From assembly GCF_003228315.1 (NCBI RefSeq), contig NZ_CP029693.1:6048501-6112500 (forward strand): 64,000 bases of DNA. Reading direction: 5' to 3'. The notes under the pieces were generated by a model. That model saw only the letters and a program-made list of their open reading frames with translations, was not told the DNA's origin and did not search any database. The position numbers and the translations under genes were made by a program. This DNA comes from Pseudomonas putida. GTDB taxonomy: Bacteria > Pseudomonadota > Gammaproteobacteria > Pseudomonadales > Pseudomonadaceae. Below, one piece after another: positions 36,160 through 45,663 of this stretch (positions are counted from its first letter, which is position 1; each line of letters opens with the position of its first letter).

Positions 36160-36539
36160 TAACGCTCAGCAATTCCTCTCTCGCGTTACTTTCCTCAAGT
36201 CTTCAATTTTTCTGCCATGGACCTTCTCCATCGCGGTGTTTTGTCGTTTCTGCTCCAGGCATCGATACGACCGTCAATTCCCATTCCGAATCAAGAACTT
36301 AACGAAAGCCTGCGGTATCGTCAGGTGGAAGTGGTTTTCGCCTTGTCTTGCAAAATGTTACGCATCTCGTAGAATCGCCGCCCCAAACAGGTCGTTAGTC
36401 GCCTGTTCCCGGAAGTTCGAAAAATAATATAAGCCGACAGGGTATTCGCTTGCCGCGGTATGAGAGTCTTTGGACAGCCTTGATGTCCTGATTCCTCGCC
36501 GGTTTGCGTCGCCAATGTCAGCGACAGCGAGTCTGACTC
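36160..36539. other. Host intergenic region before the GGDEF-EAL gene
   Basis: About 380 bp of host DNA following the right att repeat. No supported gene is seen. It probably holds the promoter of the downstream cyclic di-GMP gene, though no box can be placed with confidence. Confidence 0.4.
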
Positions 36540-38240
36540 ATGGATGAGAAGTACCGCAGGGCCGTGGATGCCGCCGCCATTTTTTCCGAGACCGACCTGA
36601 CCGGCCGGATTACCCACGTCAACGATCAATTCTGCGCAGTCTCTGGCTACAGCCGTGAAGAACTGCTCGGGCAAAACCATCGCCTGCTCAATTCCGGCGT
36701 GCATCGGGCGGAGTTTTTCGCCGGGATGTGGCGCACCATCGCTTCGGGCAATGTCTGGAAGGGCGAAATCTGCAACCGCGCGAAGGATGGCAGCCTGTAT
36801 TGGGTTGAAAGCACCGTGGTGCCCGTTCTCGATAAGGCCACGGGGCGCGTGGAGCGTTACCTGTCGATTCGTTTTGATATCAGTGCCAAGCGCGAGCTGC
36901 TGCACACGCTGCAATGGCGAGTGGGGCATGACGTGCTGACCGGTTTGCCCAATCGCGCCTTTCTCTCGGACCTGCTGGACCAGGCGCTGGAGTTCTCCAG
37001 ACAGGAAAGCACCCCGTTGGCGGTGTGCATGCTCGATCTCGACGGTTTCAAGGCGGTCAACGATGGCTATGGGCATGCCACGGGCGATCTATTGTTGGTG
37101 GAAGTTGCCAAACGATTGCGCGGCATCGTGCGCGGTGAAGATGTAGTAGCGCGGCTGGCTGGCGACGAGTTTGTGCTGGTGCTGCGTCACGTACAGGATT
37201 TGCCGGAATTGCGTTGTGCGCTGGATCGGGTACTGGAAGCGATTTCTCAGTCTTACTCGTTCAGTGGCAAGGACATCAACGTATTCGCCAGCATCGGTGT
37301 CACTCTGTTCCCCCATGACAATGAAGATGCCGAGACCCTGCTGCGCCATGCCGATCAGGCGATGTACGTGGCTAAGCAGAGTGGTCGCAAGCGCTTTCAT
37401 TTATTCGATGTATCCCGGGACCAGGAGGTCAAGGCGACTCACCAGACCGTAGAACAGGTGCGTCAGGCGCTGGCCGGCGACGAGTTGCGCCTGCACTTTC
37501 AGCCCAAGATCAATATGCGCAGCGGCGAAGTCGTCGGGTTCGAGGCGTTGCTGCGCTGGGAACACCCACAGAATGGTACGGTGCCCGCCCGTGAGTTTTT
37601 GCCGCTGGTTGAAGAGACCGATCTGATCATCGATATCGGCGACTGGGTGATGAATCAGGTGCTGGAGCAATTGGATCTGTGGCAGCAAGCCGGGCATGAC
37701 TGGCCGGTGAGCGTGAACATCGCGGCGCGGCATTTTCAGCGTACGGATTTTGTCGAGCGCCTGAAAAGCCTGTTGGCCCGGCACGCGGACGTCGACCCGC
37801 AGCGTCTCGATCTGGAAATCGTCGAGGCGGTCGCCATCGAGAATATCCAGCACGTCAGCGATTGCCTGCACGCCTGTCAGGCGCTGGGAGTGCAGTTTTC
37901 GCTGGGGGATTTCGGCACGGGATATTCGTCCCTGAGTTACCTCAAGCGGTTGCCGACCCAGGCCATCAAGATCGACAGGTCCTTCGTGCGTGACATCCTG
38001 CATGACAGCGGCGACCTGGCCCTGACCACAGCTGTCATCGGCCTGGCCCGGGCGTTCGGTCGACAGGTGATTGCCGAGGGGCTGGAAAGCGTCGAGCACG
38101 GCGAAATGCTGCTGCAGTTGGGGTGTGAAGTGGCCCAGGGATATTTCATTGCCCAGCCGATGCCGGCTTCGGCTGTGCCGGACTGGGTGGCGGGATTTGT
38201 CGCGCCACCGCAGTGGCGAACGATGGCTAAAACGGCCTGA
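36540..38240 (+). CDS. PAS-GGDEF-EAL cyclic di-GMP protein
   Basis: 566 residues, no membrane segment. The PAS domain (about 5-115) has AAAIFSETDLTGRITHVNDQFCAVSGYSREELLGQNHRLLNSG. The GGDEF domain (about 125-290) contains HDVLTGLPNRAFL and RLAGDEFVLVL, where the usual first glycine is alanine, so cyclase activity is uncertain. The EAL domain (about 305-555) is intact with GFEALLRWEHP, LEIVEAV and DFGTGYSSLSYLKRLP, including residues for magnesium and catalysis. It is more likely a phosphodiesterase that degrades cyclic di-GMP. It converges with a binding-protein gene 5 bp away. Confidence 0.92.
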   Translation: MDEKYRRAVDAAAIFSETDLTGRITHVNDQFCAVSGYSREELLGQNHRLLNSGVHRAEFFAGMWRTIASGNVWKGEICNRAKDGSLYWVESTVVPVLDKATGRVERYLSIRFDISAKRELLHTLQWRVGHDVLTGLPNRAFLSDLLDQALEFSRQESTPLAVCMLDLDGFKAVNDGYGHATGDLLLVEVAKRLRGIVRGEDVVARLAGDEFVLVLRHVQDLPELRCALDRVLEAISQSYSFSGKDINVFASIGVTLFPHDNEDAETLLRHADQAMYVAKQSGRKRFHLFDVSRDQEVKATHQTVEQVRQALAGDELRLHFQPKINMRSGEVVGFEALLRWEHPQNGTVPAREFLPLVEETDLIIDIGDWVMNQVLEQLDLWQQAGHDWPVSVNIAARHFQRTDFVERLKSLLARHADVDPQRLDLEIVEAVAIENIQHVSDCLHACQALGVQFSLGDFGTGYSSLSYLKRLPTQAIKIDRSFVRDILHDSGDLALTTAVIGLARAFGRQVIAEGLESVEHGEMLLQLGCEVAQGYFIAQPMPASAVPDWVAGFVAPPQWRTMAKTA

Positions 38241-38245
38241 CGCAA

Positions 38246-38986
38246 TTAAGGCTTGCCACCGATGTACAACCTGATGATGTCGTCGATTTCCCCGGACATT
38301 TTCATCCGCACCAGCGTGCGCAGTATCCGTTGCACGGGCACTTCGGGGTCATTGCGCACATAACAGCCGACACTTTGTTCCTGCAGTACCGCCACGGCTT
38401 GCAGTCGCTGCTCCGGCAGTAACCGCTGGTTGAACCAGTCCAGTGTCCATTGATTGCTGACGGCGTAGTGATTGCGGCCGGCCTGGAGTTTTTCCAGTAC
38501 CAGTTCCTGATTGCGGGCGTCGTCCCGTTGCAGTTGATTGGCGTCGAACAGCGGTTGCAGGGTCGGATAGCTGTAGCCGAGCACGGTACCGATGGTCTGT
38601 CGCGGCAGGCTCGCAGGCAGTACGGAGGTTTGTGGGGCAGGGCGGCTGACCAGCAGATCGGGCTGGGTCCAGAGCGGGATGCTCCAGAGGTAGTCGCCGG
38701 ACAGGTTGGGCAGCCAGGACTGTGCGACGTAACAGCGGATATTGATTTCGCCCTGTTCCATGGCGTTCTGGATCCGGCCACGCGGCAGTACGTGAAATTC
38801 CGCCGGCACGCCAACCTGAGTCGCGAGGCTGAGCATCACGTCGTACAGGATGCCCTGGGTCGGCCGGCCATGTTCCAGCTGCACCATGGGCATCGACCAA
38901 CTGTCGGGCACCACGAAGCGCAACGGTGCCTCGGCAGCGGTGCCGTTCAGGCTGATCAACAGCAACGCCCCCAGGGCCAGCCGCAT
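38246..38986 (-). CDS. Periplasmic solute-binding protein (SBP_bac_3 type)
   Basis: 246 residues with a signal peptide (MRLALGALLLISLNGTAAEA). The mature part APLRFVVPDSWSMPMVQ...QGILYDVMLSLATQVGVPAEFHVLPRGRIQNAMEQGEINI follows the pattern of family 3 (amino-acid type) binding proteins. No permease or ATPase gene is adjacent, so it is an orphan receptor. The start ATG 38986 opens the signal peptide; the longer frame contains no other signal. The ligand is unknown. Confidence 0.85.
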   Translation of the reverse strand: MRLALGALLLISLNGTAAEAPLRFVVPDSWSMPMVQLEHGRPTQGILYDVMLSLATQVGVPAEFHVLPRGRIQNAMEQGEINIRCYVAQSWLPNLSGDYLWSIPLWTQPDLLVSRPAPQTSVLPASLPRQTIGTVLGYSYPTLQPLFDANQLQRDDARNQELVLEKLQAGRNHYAVSNQWTLDWFNQRLLPEQRLQAVAVLQEQSVGCYVRNDPEVPVQRILRTLVRMKMSGEIDDIIRLYIGGKP

Positions 38987-39120
38987 AAACGCTCCATTAT
39001 TTTTTGTACAAAAGCTCCCAGAACGCAGCTTAGCCAGATTAGACGAGCACACCGGATGCAATTTCGGCCTTGCTCCGCTAGCATTAGCCGCTTCTGCTTA
39101 TTCCGTTGCGATGGTTTTCG

Positions 39121-41190
39121 ATGAGTTATCAGGTTCTTGCACGTAAATGGCGTCCGCGCTCGTTCCGCGAAATGGTCGGCCAGACCCATGTGCTCAAGGC
39201 TCTGATCAATGCCTTGGACAGCCAGCGGCTGCACCATGCCTACCTGTTCACCGGTACGCGCGGGGTCGGCAAGACCACGATCGCGCGAATCATCGCCAAA
39301 TGCCTGAACTGTGAAACAGGTATCACTTCCACGCCTTGTGGCGAGTGTTCGGTATGTCGCGAGATCGACGAAGGTCGCTTCGTCGACCTGATCGAGATCG
39401 ACGCCGCCAGTCGCACCAAGGTCGAGGACACGCGCGAGCTGCTGGACAATGTGCAATACGCACCGAGCCGTGGGCGCTTCAAGGTCTACCTGATCGACGA
39501 AGTGCACATGCTCTCCAGCCATTCTTTCAATGCGCTGCTCAAAACCCTCGAAGAACCGCCACCCTACGTCAAGTTCATCCTGGCGACCACCGACCCGCAG
39601 AAACTTCCTGCAACGATTCTCTCGCGGTGCCTGCAGTTCTCCCTGAAAAACATGACACCCGAGCGTGTGGTCGAGCATTTGACCCACGTGCTGGGCGTCG
39701 AGAACGTGCCGTTCGAGGACGATGCGCTGTGGCTGCTGGGTCGCGCCGCTGATGGTTCGATGCGCGATGCCATGAGCCTGACCGACCAGGCGATTGCCTT
39801 CGGTGAAGGCAAGGTCATGGCCGCTGATGTGCGAGCGATGCTCGGCACCCTGGATCACGGCCAGGTCTATGACGTCCTGCATGCACTGATCGAAGGTGAT
39901 GCCAAGGCGCTGCTCGAAGCGGTCCGCCACCTGGCAGAACAAGGTCCGGACTGGAACGGGGTTCTCTCGGAAATCCTCAACGTGCTGCACCGTGTCGCCA
40001 TTGCCCAGGCGCTGCCTGACGGCGTCGACAACGGTCACGGCGATCGTGACCGGGTGCTGGCGCTGGCCCAGGCCCTGCCGGCCGAAGACGTGCAGTTCTA
40101 CTATCAGATGGGGCTGATCGGCCGCCGCGACCTGCCTCTGGCACCGGATCCGCGGGGTGGCTTCGAAATGGTGCTGCTGCGGATGCTCGCCTTCCGGCCC
40201 GCCGACACCGCGGATGCCCCAAGGCAACCGCTAAAGCCAGTGGGGATCAGCCAGGCCACGGTTGATTCCGCGAAATCAGTGGCTGCCACGCCGGTTGCTG
40301 CACCGGTAGTCGCTGCGGCAGTTGCACCGGTTGTGGAGCCCCCCGCACCAGAGCCGATTCCAGAGCCCGAACCGGTTGCGCCTGTGGTTGCGCCGCAGCC
40401 AGCGGTCGAAGCGGTGGTGGCCGAAGAAGTGATCGACCTGCCGTGGAATGATCCGGTCGAACCCGAGGCTGCTCAGCAGCCTGCCGTGGAACCGCTACTG
40501 GAAACCGTCAGCGAACAACCCGAACTGCCACCCGTGATGACGCCGACGCCTGACAGCGTAGTGCCGGACGCACCGGAATGGGCCGCCGCGCCGATCCCGG
40601 AGCCAACGGTGGCCGAGGTCGATGCCGCTACGCCGGGCATGGACCTGGATGATGAGCCGCCGCTGGACGAGGATTACATCGAGCCGGACATGGATTCGGC
40701 CTACAGCTACCTCGATGACCTGGCCAGCGAGCATACCGCCGAGCCGGCACCGGAGCCTGAACCCGAGCCTGCCGCCGCACCTGCCACCGGCTTGGCCCTG
40801 CAATGGCTGGAGTTGTTCCCGAAACTGCCGATTTCCGGCATGACCGGCAGCATCGCCGCCAACTGCACGCTGATCGCCGTGGATGGCGACAATTGGCTGC
40901 TGCATCTGGATCCGGCCCACAGCGCACTGTTCAACGCCACGCAGCAGCGTCGCCTGAACGATGCGTTGAACCAATATCACGGGCGTACGCTGACGCTGAC
41001 CATGGAGCTGATCAAGCCCGAGCAGGAAACCCCGGCCCAGGCGGCCTCTCGCCGACGCGCAGACCGTCAGCGCGAGGCCGAGGAATCGATCCACGGCGAT
41101 CCGTTCATCCAGCAAATGATGCAGCAGTTCGGTGCGGTGATCCGTAACGATACTATTGAACCTGTCGAAGCCCTGGTCAGTCAGGGCTAA
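39121..41190 (+). CDS. dnaX: DNA polymerase III subunits tau/gamma
   Basis: Clamp-loader ATPase of 689 residues. The AAA+ core begins MSYQVLARKWRPRSFREMVGQ with Walker A GTRGVGKTT, a zinc module (CLNCETGITSTPCGECSVC), Walker B VYLIDEVHMLS and SRC sensor ATILSRCLQF. A long alanine, proline and glutamate-rich linker (about 365-560) follows, then the conserved C-terminal tau domain (ALQWLELFPKLPISGMTGSIAANC) that binds polymerase and helicase. ATG 39121 starts the conserved N-terminus. It leads a replication-repair pair with ybaB. No A-rich slippery heptamer for making gamma was seen. Confidence 0.96.
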   Translation: MSYQVLARKWRPRSFREMVGQTHVLKALINALDSQRLHHAYLFTGTRGVGKTTIARIIAKCLNCETGITSTPCGECSVCREIDEGRFVDLIEIDAASRTKVEDTRELLDNVQYAPSRGRFKVYLIDEVHMLSSHSFNALLKTLEEPPPYVKFILATTDPQKLPATILSRCLQFSLKNMTPERVVEHLTHVLGVENVPFEDDALWLLGRAADGSMRDAMSLTDQAIAFGEGKVMAADVRAMLGTLDHGQVYDVLHALIEGDAKALLEAVRHLAEQGPDWNGVLSEILNVLHRVAIAQALPDGVDNGHGDRDRVLALAQALPAEDVQFYYQMGLIGRRDLPLAPDPRGGFEMVLLRMLAFRPADTADAPRQPLKPVGISQATVDSAKSVAATPVAAPVVAAAVAPVVEPPAPEPIPEPEPVAPVVAPQPAVEAVVAEEVIDLPWNDPVEPEAAQQPAVEPLLETVSEQPELPPVMTPTPDSVVPDAPEWAAAPIPEPTVAEVDAATPGMDLDDEPPLDEDYIEPDMDSAYSYLDDLASEHTAEPAPEPEPEPAAAPATGLALQWLELFPKLPISGMTGSIAANCTLIAVDGDNWLLHLDPAHSALFNATQQRRLNDALNQYHGRTLTLTMELIKPEQETPAQAASRRRADRQREAEESIHGDPFIQQMMQQFGAVIRNDTIEPVEALVSQG

Positions 41191-41198
41191 TAACTGAA

Positions 41199-41230
41199 GG
41201 CGCCCGGCCAATAGTGCCGGGCGCCGTTTT
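41199..41230 (+). terminator. Hairpin between dnaX and ybaB
   Basis: Perfect 10-bp stem GGCGCCCGGC with GCCGGGCGCC, 7-nt loop, followed by GTTTTAAA. It may attenuate rather than stop transcription into ybaB. Confidence 0.82.
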
Positions 41231-41257
41231 AAATCCGGTACTTTTGAGGTGATTCCC

Positions 41258-41596
41258 ATGATGAAAGGTGGCATGGCCGGCCTGATGAAGCAGGCGCAGC
41301 AAATGCAGGAAAAAATGGCCAAGATGCAGGAAGAGCTGGCCAATGCCGAAGTCACCGGCAAGGCGGGTGGCGATCTGGTATCCGTAGTGATGACCGGTCG
41401 TCATGACTTGAAAAAAGTCAGCATCGATCCGAGTCTGCTGCCGGGTCTGGACGAGGACGACCGTGAAGTGGTCGAGGATCTGGTTGCCGCCGCGGTGAAC
41501 GCCGCCGTGCGCCAGATCGAAGCCAACAGCCAGGAAAAAATGGGCAGCATGACCGCGGGCATGCAACTGCCACCGGGCATGAAACTGCCATTCTGA
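41258..41596 (+). CDS. ybaB: YbaB/EbfC family nucleoid-associated protein
   Basis: Small DNA-binding protein of 112 residues. MMKGGMAGLMKQAQQMQEKMAKMQEEL, then VTGKAGGDLVSVVMTGRHDLKKVSIDPSLL and the terminal MGSMTAGMQLPPGMKLPF, are the family pattern. It forms dimers that bind DNA. The ATG-ATG start at 41258 is preceded by GAGGTGA. It lies between dnaX and recR-side genes, the conserved dnaX-ybaB-recR order, here interrupted by an oxidoreductase gene. Confidence 0.95.
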   Translation: MMKGGMAGLMKQAQQMQEKMAKMQEELANAEVTGKAGGDLVSVVMTGRHDLKKVSIDPSLLPGLDEDDREVVEDLVAAAVNAAVRQIEANSQEKMGSMTAGMQLPPGMKLPF

Positions 41597-41623
41597 TTCG
41601 CCTTTGGGCGTCGGATGAGCTAC

Positions 41624-41659
41624 AAAAAAGTGCCAGGCATTGCGCCTGGCTTTTTTTTG
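41624..41659 (+). terminator. Intrinsic terminator after ybaB
   Basis: AAAAAAGTGCCAGGC...GCCTGGCTTTTTTTT forms a strong stem with a long T tail. Confidence 0.92.
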
Positions 41660-41687
41660 TCTGTTGGATATCTAGTGTCTGTGAGAT

Positions 41688-41762
41688 CGACTTCGCGAGC
41701 AGGCTCGCTCCCACAGGGGAATACAATTAACTGTGGGAGCGAGCCTGCTCGCGATGAAGTCG
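41688..41762. repeat. REP pair, GGAGCGAGCCTGCTCGCGA family
   Basis: Inverted arms CTTCGCGAGCAGGCTCGCTC and GAGCGAGCCTGCTCGCGATG around a 19-bp centre, flanked by GATCGA and AGTCGA. Confidence 0.9.
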
Positions 41763-41853
41763 AATCGGTACAGCTGACTAATCATCGAACCCACTATCGC
41801 TTCAAAGGTCTGCTCCCTATACCCCGAATTCATCGACCACAGGAGACGCCGCC

Positions 41854-42888
41854 ATGTCCGACCCCATGACCCTCAACCAACGCATCGTCCTCGCCTCGCG
41901 CCCGATCGGCGCGCCAACCCCCGAGAATTTCCGCCTTGAACGGGTCGCACTGCCCGAGCTGGCCGAAGGCGAGGTGTTGCTCAAGACCCTTTATCTGTCC
42001 CTGGACCCCTACATGCGTGGACGCATGAGCGACGCACCGTCCTACGCCGCCCCAGTGGAAATCGGCGCGGTGATGACCGGTGGCGCGGTCAGTCGGGTCG
42101 AGCGTTCGCTCAATCCGAAGTTTCAGGAAGGCGATCTGGTGGTGGGGGCCACGGGTTGGCAAAGCCACAGCATCAATGACGGTCGCAGCATCATGCCGAT
42201 CCCGTCGACATTGCCTAGCCCCTCCATGGCCCTCGGCATACTGGGCATGCCGGGCATGACCGCCTACATGGGCCTGATGGACATCGGCCAGCCGAAATCC
42301 GGCGAAACCCTGGTGGTCGCGGCCGCGTCCGGTGCAGTGGGTTCGGTGGTCGGGCAGGTGGCGAAAATCAAAGGCTTGCGCGTGGTCGGGGTGGCCGGGG
42401 GAGCAGACAAATGCCGCTATGTGAAAGAGGAATTGGGCTTTGACGCCTGCATCGATCACAAAAGTGCGGACTTCGCCGGGGAACTGGCGAAAGCCTGCCC
42501 CAAAGGCATCGACATCTATTACGAAAACGTCGGCGGCAAGGTGTTCGACGCAGTGGTGCCTCTGCTCAATCCCAAGGCGCGGATTCCGTTGTGCGGCCTG
42601 ATTGCTTCGTACAACGTCACAGAGGCGCCGAGCGGCCCGGACCGACTGCCGCAGTTGCAGCGCACGCTGCTGACCAAGCGCGTACGGATCCAGGGCTTCA
42701 TCGTGTTCGATGACTATGGCGACCGTCAGCCGGAATTTGTCAGCGCCATGGCGCCTTGGGTGCGCGACGGCAAAGTCAAGTTCCGCGAAGATGTGGTCGA
42801 TGGCCTGGAGAACGCACCCCAGGCGTTCATCGGTCTGCTGGAGGGACGCAACTTCGGCAAACTGGTGATCCGGGTTGCCCAGGGCTAA
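41854..42888 (+). CDS. NADP-dependent oxidoreductase, zinc-independent MDR family
   Basis: 344 residues. The N-terminal part (LNQRIVLASRPIGAPTPENFRLE...VLLKTLYLSLDPYMRGRM) and the Rossmann motif VVAAASGAVGSVVGQVAKIKG are hallmarks of the leukotriene B4 dehydrogenase/CurA-like group of medium-chain reductases. These reduce activated double bonds with NADPH and lack the zinc ligands of alcohol dehydrogenases. ATG 41854 has AGGAGA upstream. The product closes with FGKLVIRVAQG. It stands between ybaB and recR as a separate unit. Natural substrate unknown. Confidence 0.9.
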   Translation: MSDPMTLNQRIVLASRPIGAPTPENFRLERVALPELAEGEVLLKTLYLSLDPYMRGRMSDAPSYAAPVEIGAVMTGGAVSRVERSLNPKFQEGDLVVGATGWQSHSINDGRSIMPIPSTLPSPSMALGILGMPGMTAYMGLMDIGQPKSGETLVVAAASGAVGSVVGQVAKIKGLRVVGVAGGADKCRYVKEELGFDACIDHKSADFAGELAKACPKGIDIYYENVGGKVFDAVVPLLNPKARIPLCGLIASYNVTEAPSGPDRLPQLQRTLLTKRVRIQGFIVFDDYGDRQPEFVSAMAPWVRDGKVKFREDVVDGLENAPQAFIGLLEGRNFGKLVIRVAQG

Positions 42889-42962
42889 TCCCGATAGCCA
42901 TTTGACGCTAACCAGAGGCGCGGGTATAAACCGCGTCTCGTTGTTTTGTCGGATGTTTCCCC

Positions 42963-43565
42963 ATGAGCTTCAGCCCTTTGATTCGCCAACTGATCGATGC
43001 CCTGCGCGTGCTGCCGGGCGTGGGTCAGAAAACCGCCCAGCGTATGGCGTTGCAGTTGCTCGAACGTGATCGCAGTGGCGGCGTGCGACTGGCGCAGGCC
43101 ATGAGCCAGGCCATGGAAGGGGTCGGGCACTGCCGTTTGTGCCGCACGCTGACCGAGGACGACCTGTGCCCGCAATGCGCCGACACCCGCCGCGACGACA
43201 CCTTGCTGTGCGTCGTGGAAGGGCCGATGGATGTCTATGCGGTGGAGCAGACCGGCTTTCGCGGTCGCTATTTCGTGCTCAAGGGACACCTGTCACCCCT
43301 CGATGGCCTGGGGCCGGAGGCCATTGGTATTCCGCAGTTGATGGCGCGAATCGAGGAAGCGGGGACGTTTACCGAAGTCATTCTCGCCACCAACCCGACC
43401 GTCGAAGGCGAAGCCACGGCGCATTACATCGCCCAGTTGCTCAGCAGCAAAGGCCTCGTTGCTTCACGCATCGCCCATGGCGTGCCGCTGGGTGGGGAGC
43501 TGGAGCTGGTGGATGGCGGGACGCTGGCGCATTCGTTTGCCGGGCGCAAGCCCATTTCGTTGTAG
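42963..43565 (+). CDS. recR: Recombination protein RecR
   Basis: 200 residues. A helix-hairpin-helix (LIDALRVLPGVGQKTAQRMALQLLER) is followed by a four-cysteine zinc finger (CRLCRTLTEDDLCPQC), then a Toprim domain (LLCVVEGPMDVYAVEQ...EVILATNPTVEGEATAHYIAQLL) and the C-terminal GGELELVDGGTLAHSFAGRKPI. RecR loads RecA at gaps together with RecO and RecF. The length and domain order are normal. Confidence 0.97.
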   Translation: MSFSPLIRQLIDALRVLPGVGQKTAQRMALQLLERDRSGGVRLAQAMSQAMEGVGHCRLCRTLTEDDLCPQCADTRRDDTLLCVVEGPMDVYAVEQTGFRGRYFVLKGHLSPLDGLGPEAIGIPQLMARIEEAGTFTEVILATNPTVEGEATAHYIAQLLSSKGLVASRIAHGVPLGGELELVDGGTLAHSFAGRKPISL

Positions 43566-43575
43566 CGTTTGATCA

Positions 43576-43662
43576 GACGCCTTCGCGAGCAGGCTCGCTC
43601 CCACATTTGATTTGCGACGAACGCCAGACCCTTGTGGGAGCGAGCCTGCTCGCGAAGGACGC
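43576..43662. repeat. REP pair after recR
   Basis: Inverted arms GCCTTCGCGAGCAGGCTCGC and GCGAGCCTGCTCGCGAAGGA around a 36-bp centre. Confidence 0.9.
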
Positions 43663-43750
43663 GCCTCGATCCATCTGAATCACGCAATCCTGTTGTAAAC
43701 CAAGCAAGCGCTCGGTTAACGTCGGCGAACCCTTCCCGTGGAGTTCGCCG

Positions 43751-44899
43751 ATGCCTGCCTTTGCCGACTACTTCGACCCCAGCCACCAATTGATCCGCGA
43801 CAGCGTCCGACGTTTCGTCGAGCGCGAGATTCTTCCGGACATTGACCAGTGGGAAGAGGCTGAAAGCTTCCCCCGCGAGCTTTATCTCAAGGCCGGAGCG
43901 GCGGGGATTCTCGGTATCGGTTACCCGGAACGTTTCGGCGGCAGCCATGAAGGCGACCTGTTTGCCAAAGTCGCCGCCAGCGAAGAACTGATGCGATGCG
44001 GCTCAGGCGGCCTGGTCGCAGGGCTCGGGTCGCTGGATATCGGCCTGCCGCCGATTCTCAAGTGGGCCAGGCCCGAAGTCCGGGACCGGGTCGTACCGCA
44101 AGTGTTGTCAGGCGAGAGGATCAGCGCCCTGGCCGTCACCGAACCCGGTGGCGGTTCCGATGTGGCAAATCTGCAAACCCGCGCCGTGCGCGACGGTGAT
44201 GTTTATCGGGTCAACGGCAGCAAGACCTTCATTACCAGCGGCGTGCGCGCGGACTTTTATACAGTTGCGGTGCGCACCGGCGAGCCGGGTTTCGCCGGCA
44301 TCAGCCTGTTGTTGATCGAGAAGGGCACGCCTGGCTTCACCGTGGGCCGGCAACTGAAAAAGATGGGCTGGTGGGCATCGGACACCGCCGAACTGTTCTT
44401 CGACGATTGCAGGGTACCTGTGGGCAATCTGATTGGTAGTGAAAACATGGGATTCGCCTGCATCATGGGCAATTTCCAGAGCGAGCGCCTGGCGCTGGCC
44501 CTGATGGCCAACATGACCGCGCAGCTTGCGCTGGAGGAAAGCCTGAAGTGGGCGCGTGAGCGAGAGGCCTTCGGCAAACCCATCGGCAAATTCCAGGTGA
44601 TCAAGCACCGACTCGCGGAAATGGCCACGGCGGTCGAGGTTTCAAGGGAGTTCACTTACCGGCAGGCGGCGAAGATGGCCGCAGGGCAGAGTGTGATCAA
44701 GGAGATTTCCATGGCCAAGAATGTCGCCACCGACACCGCCGACCGGGTGACCTTCGACGCCGTGCAGATCCTCGGCGGCCTGGGTTACATGCGCGAGAGC
44801 CTGGTGGAGCGGCTGTATCGGGATAACCGGATTTTGTCGATTGGCGGGGGGACGCGGGAAGTGATGAACGAGATCATCAGCAAGCAGATGGGGCTCTGA
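43751..44899 (+). CDS. Acyl-CoA dehydrogenase
   Basis: FAD-dependent enzyme of 382 residues. Signatures are ALAVTEPGGGSDVANLQTRAVRDGDVYRVNGSKTFITSG (FAD and substrate site), GRQLKKMGWWASDTAELFFDDCRVPVGNLIG, REAFGKPIGKFQVIKH and the C-terminal QILGGLGYMRESLVERLYRDNRILSIGGGTREVMNEII. It introduces the first double bond in beta-oxidation or branched-chain acyl-CoA breakdown. It is monocistronic here, with REP pairs on both sides. Which acyl-CoA it uses cannot be read from the sequence. Confidence 0.95.
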   Translation: MPAFADYFDPSHQLIRDSVRRFVEREILPDIDQWEEAESFPRELYLKAGAAGILGIGYPERFGGSHEGDLFAKVAASEELMRCGSGGLVAGLGSLDIGLPPILKWARPEVRDRVVPQVLSGERISALAVTEPGGGSDVANLQTRAVRDGDVYRVNGSKTFITSGVRADFYTVAVRTGEPGFAGISLLLIEKGTPGFTVGRQLKKMGWWASDTAELFFDDCRVPVGNLIGSENMGFACIMGNFQSERLALALMANMTAQLALEESLKWAREREAFGKPIGKFQVIKHRLAEMATAVEVSREFTYRQAAKMAAGQSVIKEISMAKNVATDTADRVTFDAVQILGGLGYMRESLVERLYRDNRILSIGGGTREVMNEIISKQMGL

Positions 44900-44917
44900 G
44901 ATTTACGGTGTTGCGGC

Positions 44918-45022
44918 TGACGCTATCGCTGGCAAGCCAGCTCCCACAGTGATTGATGTGAGGCACAAATCCTGTGCACACCACGAACCCTGTGGGAGCT
45001 GGCTTGCCAGCGATGGCGTCAG
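44918..45022. repeat. REP pair of a third class (CGCTGGCAAGCCAGCTCCCACA)
   Basis: TGACGCTATCGCTGGCAAGCC and its near complement flank about 50 bp between the convergent dehydrogenase and apt genes. Differs in sequence from the GCGAGCAGGCTCGC family. Confidence 0.88.
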
Positions 45023-45034
45023 TACAGACGCTAT

Positions 45035-45583
45035 TTACTTCTCGGAAAGGGAAAACTGCGTCAGGCAAAACGCAGGAATGCCCATCTCGACCAAACGCTG
45101 CGACCCACCCAGCTCCGGCAAATCAATGATCGCCGCCGCTTCATGAACCCGGGCGCCCATGCGGCGAATCAGGTTCGCCGCAGCAATCAGGGTACCGCCG
45201 GTAGCGATCAGGTCATCGAACATCACCACCGAGTCGCCCTCGCACAGGCTGTCGGCATGAACTTCCAGGAAAGCTTCGCCGTATTCGGTCGCGTAACCTT
45301 CGGCCAGCACGTCGGCGGGCAATTTGCCTTGCTTGCGGAACAGCACCAGCGGTTTGTTCAACTGATAGGCCAGCACCGAGCCAATCAGGAAACCACGGGC
45401 ATCCATGGCGCCGATGTGGGTGAAATCGGCCTCGACATAACGCTGGGCAAAGCTGTCCATCACCACGCGCATGGCGGTCGGCGACTGAAACAGTGGAGTG
45501 ATGTCACGGAAAATCACGCCCGGCTTGGGAAAGTCGATCACAGGGCGGATAAGGGTTTTGATGTCGAAGGAGTCGAGGGCCAT
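45035..45583 (-). CDS. apt: Adenine phosphoribosyltransferase
   Basis: 182 residues. It salvages adenine to AMP with PRPP. The PRPP-binding loop is SVVMFDDLIATGGTLIAAANLIRRMGARV, and the flexible hood region includes RGFLIGSVLAYQLNKPLVLFRKQGKLP. The N-terminal IKTLIRPVIDFPKPGVIFRDITPLF is the family opening. It is downstream of anr on the same strand with an 80-bp gap. Confidence 0.96.
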   Translation of the reverse strand: MALDSFDIKTLIRPVIDFPKPGVIFRDITPLFQSPTAMRVVMDSFAQRYVEADFTHIGAMDARGFLIGSVLAYQLNKPLVLFRKQGKLPADVLAEGYATEYGEAFLEVHADSLCEGDSVVMFDDLIATGGTLIAAANLIRRMGARVHEAAAIIDLPELGGSQRLVEMGIPAFCLTQFSLSEK

Positions 45584-45663
45584 CGTGGGGTGTCCTGGCA
45601 GGGCTGCAAACGGCGCATTATAACGGCGGCTGAACCGTTTCGCTCAGCCGCAAATCGGCGGGA

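Noticed and set aside
39121..41190. Programmed frameshift in dnaX to make gamma
   Set aside because: I found no A-rich slippery heptamer or following hairpin in the linker region; the C6 run near 40340 is not a known signal.
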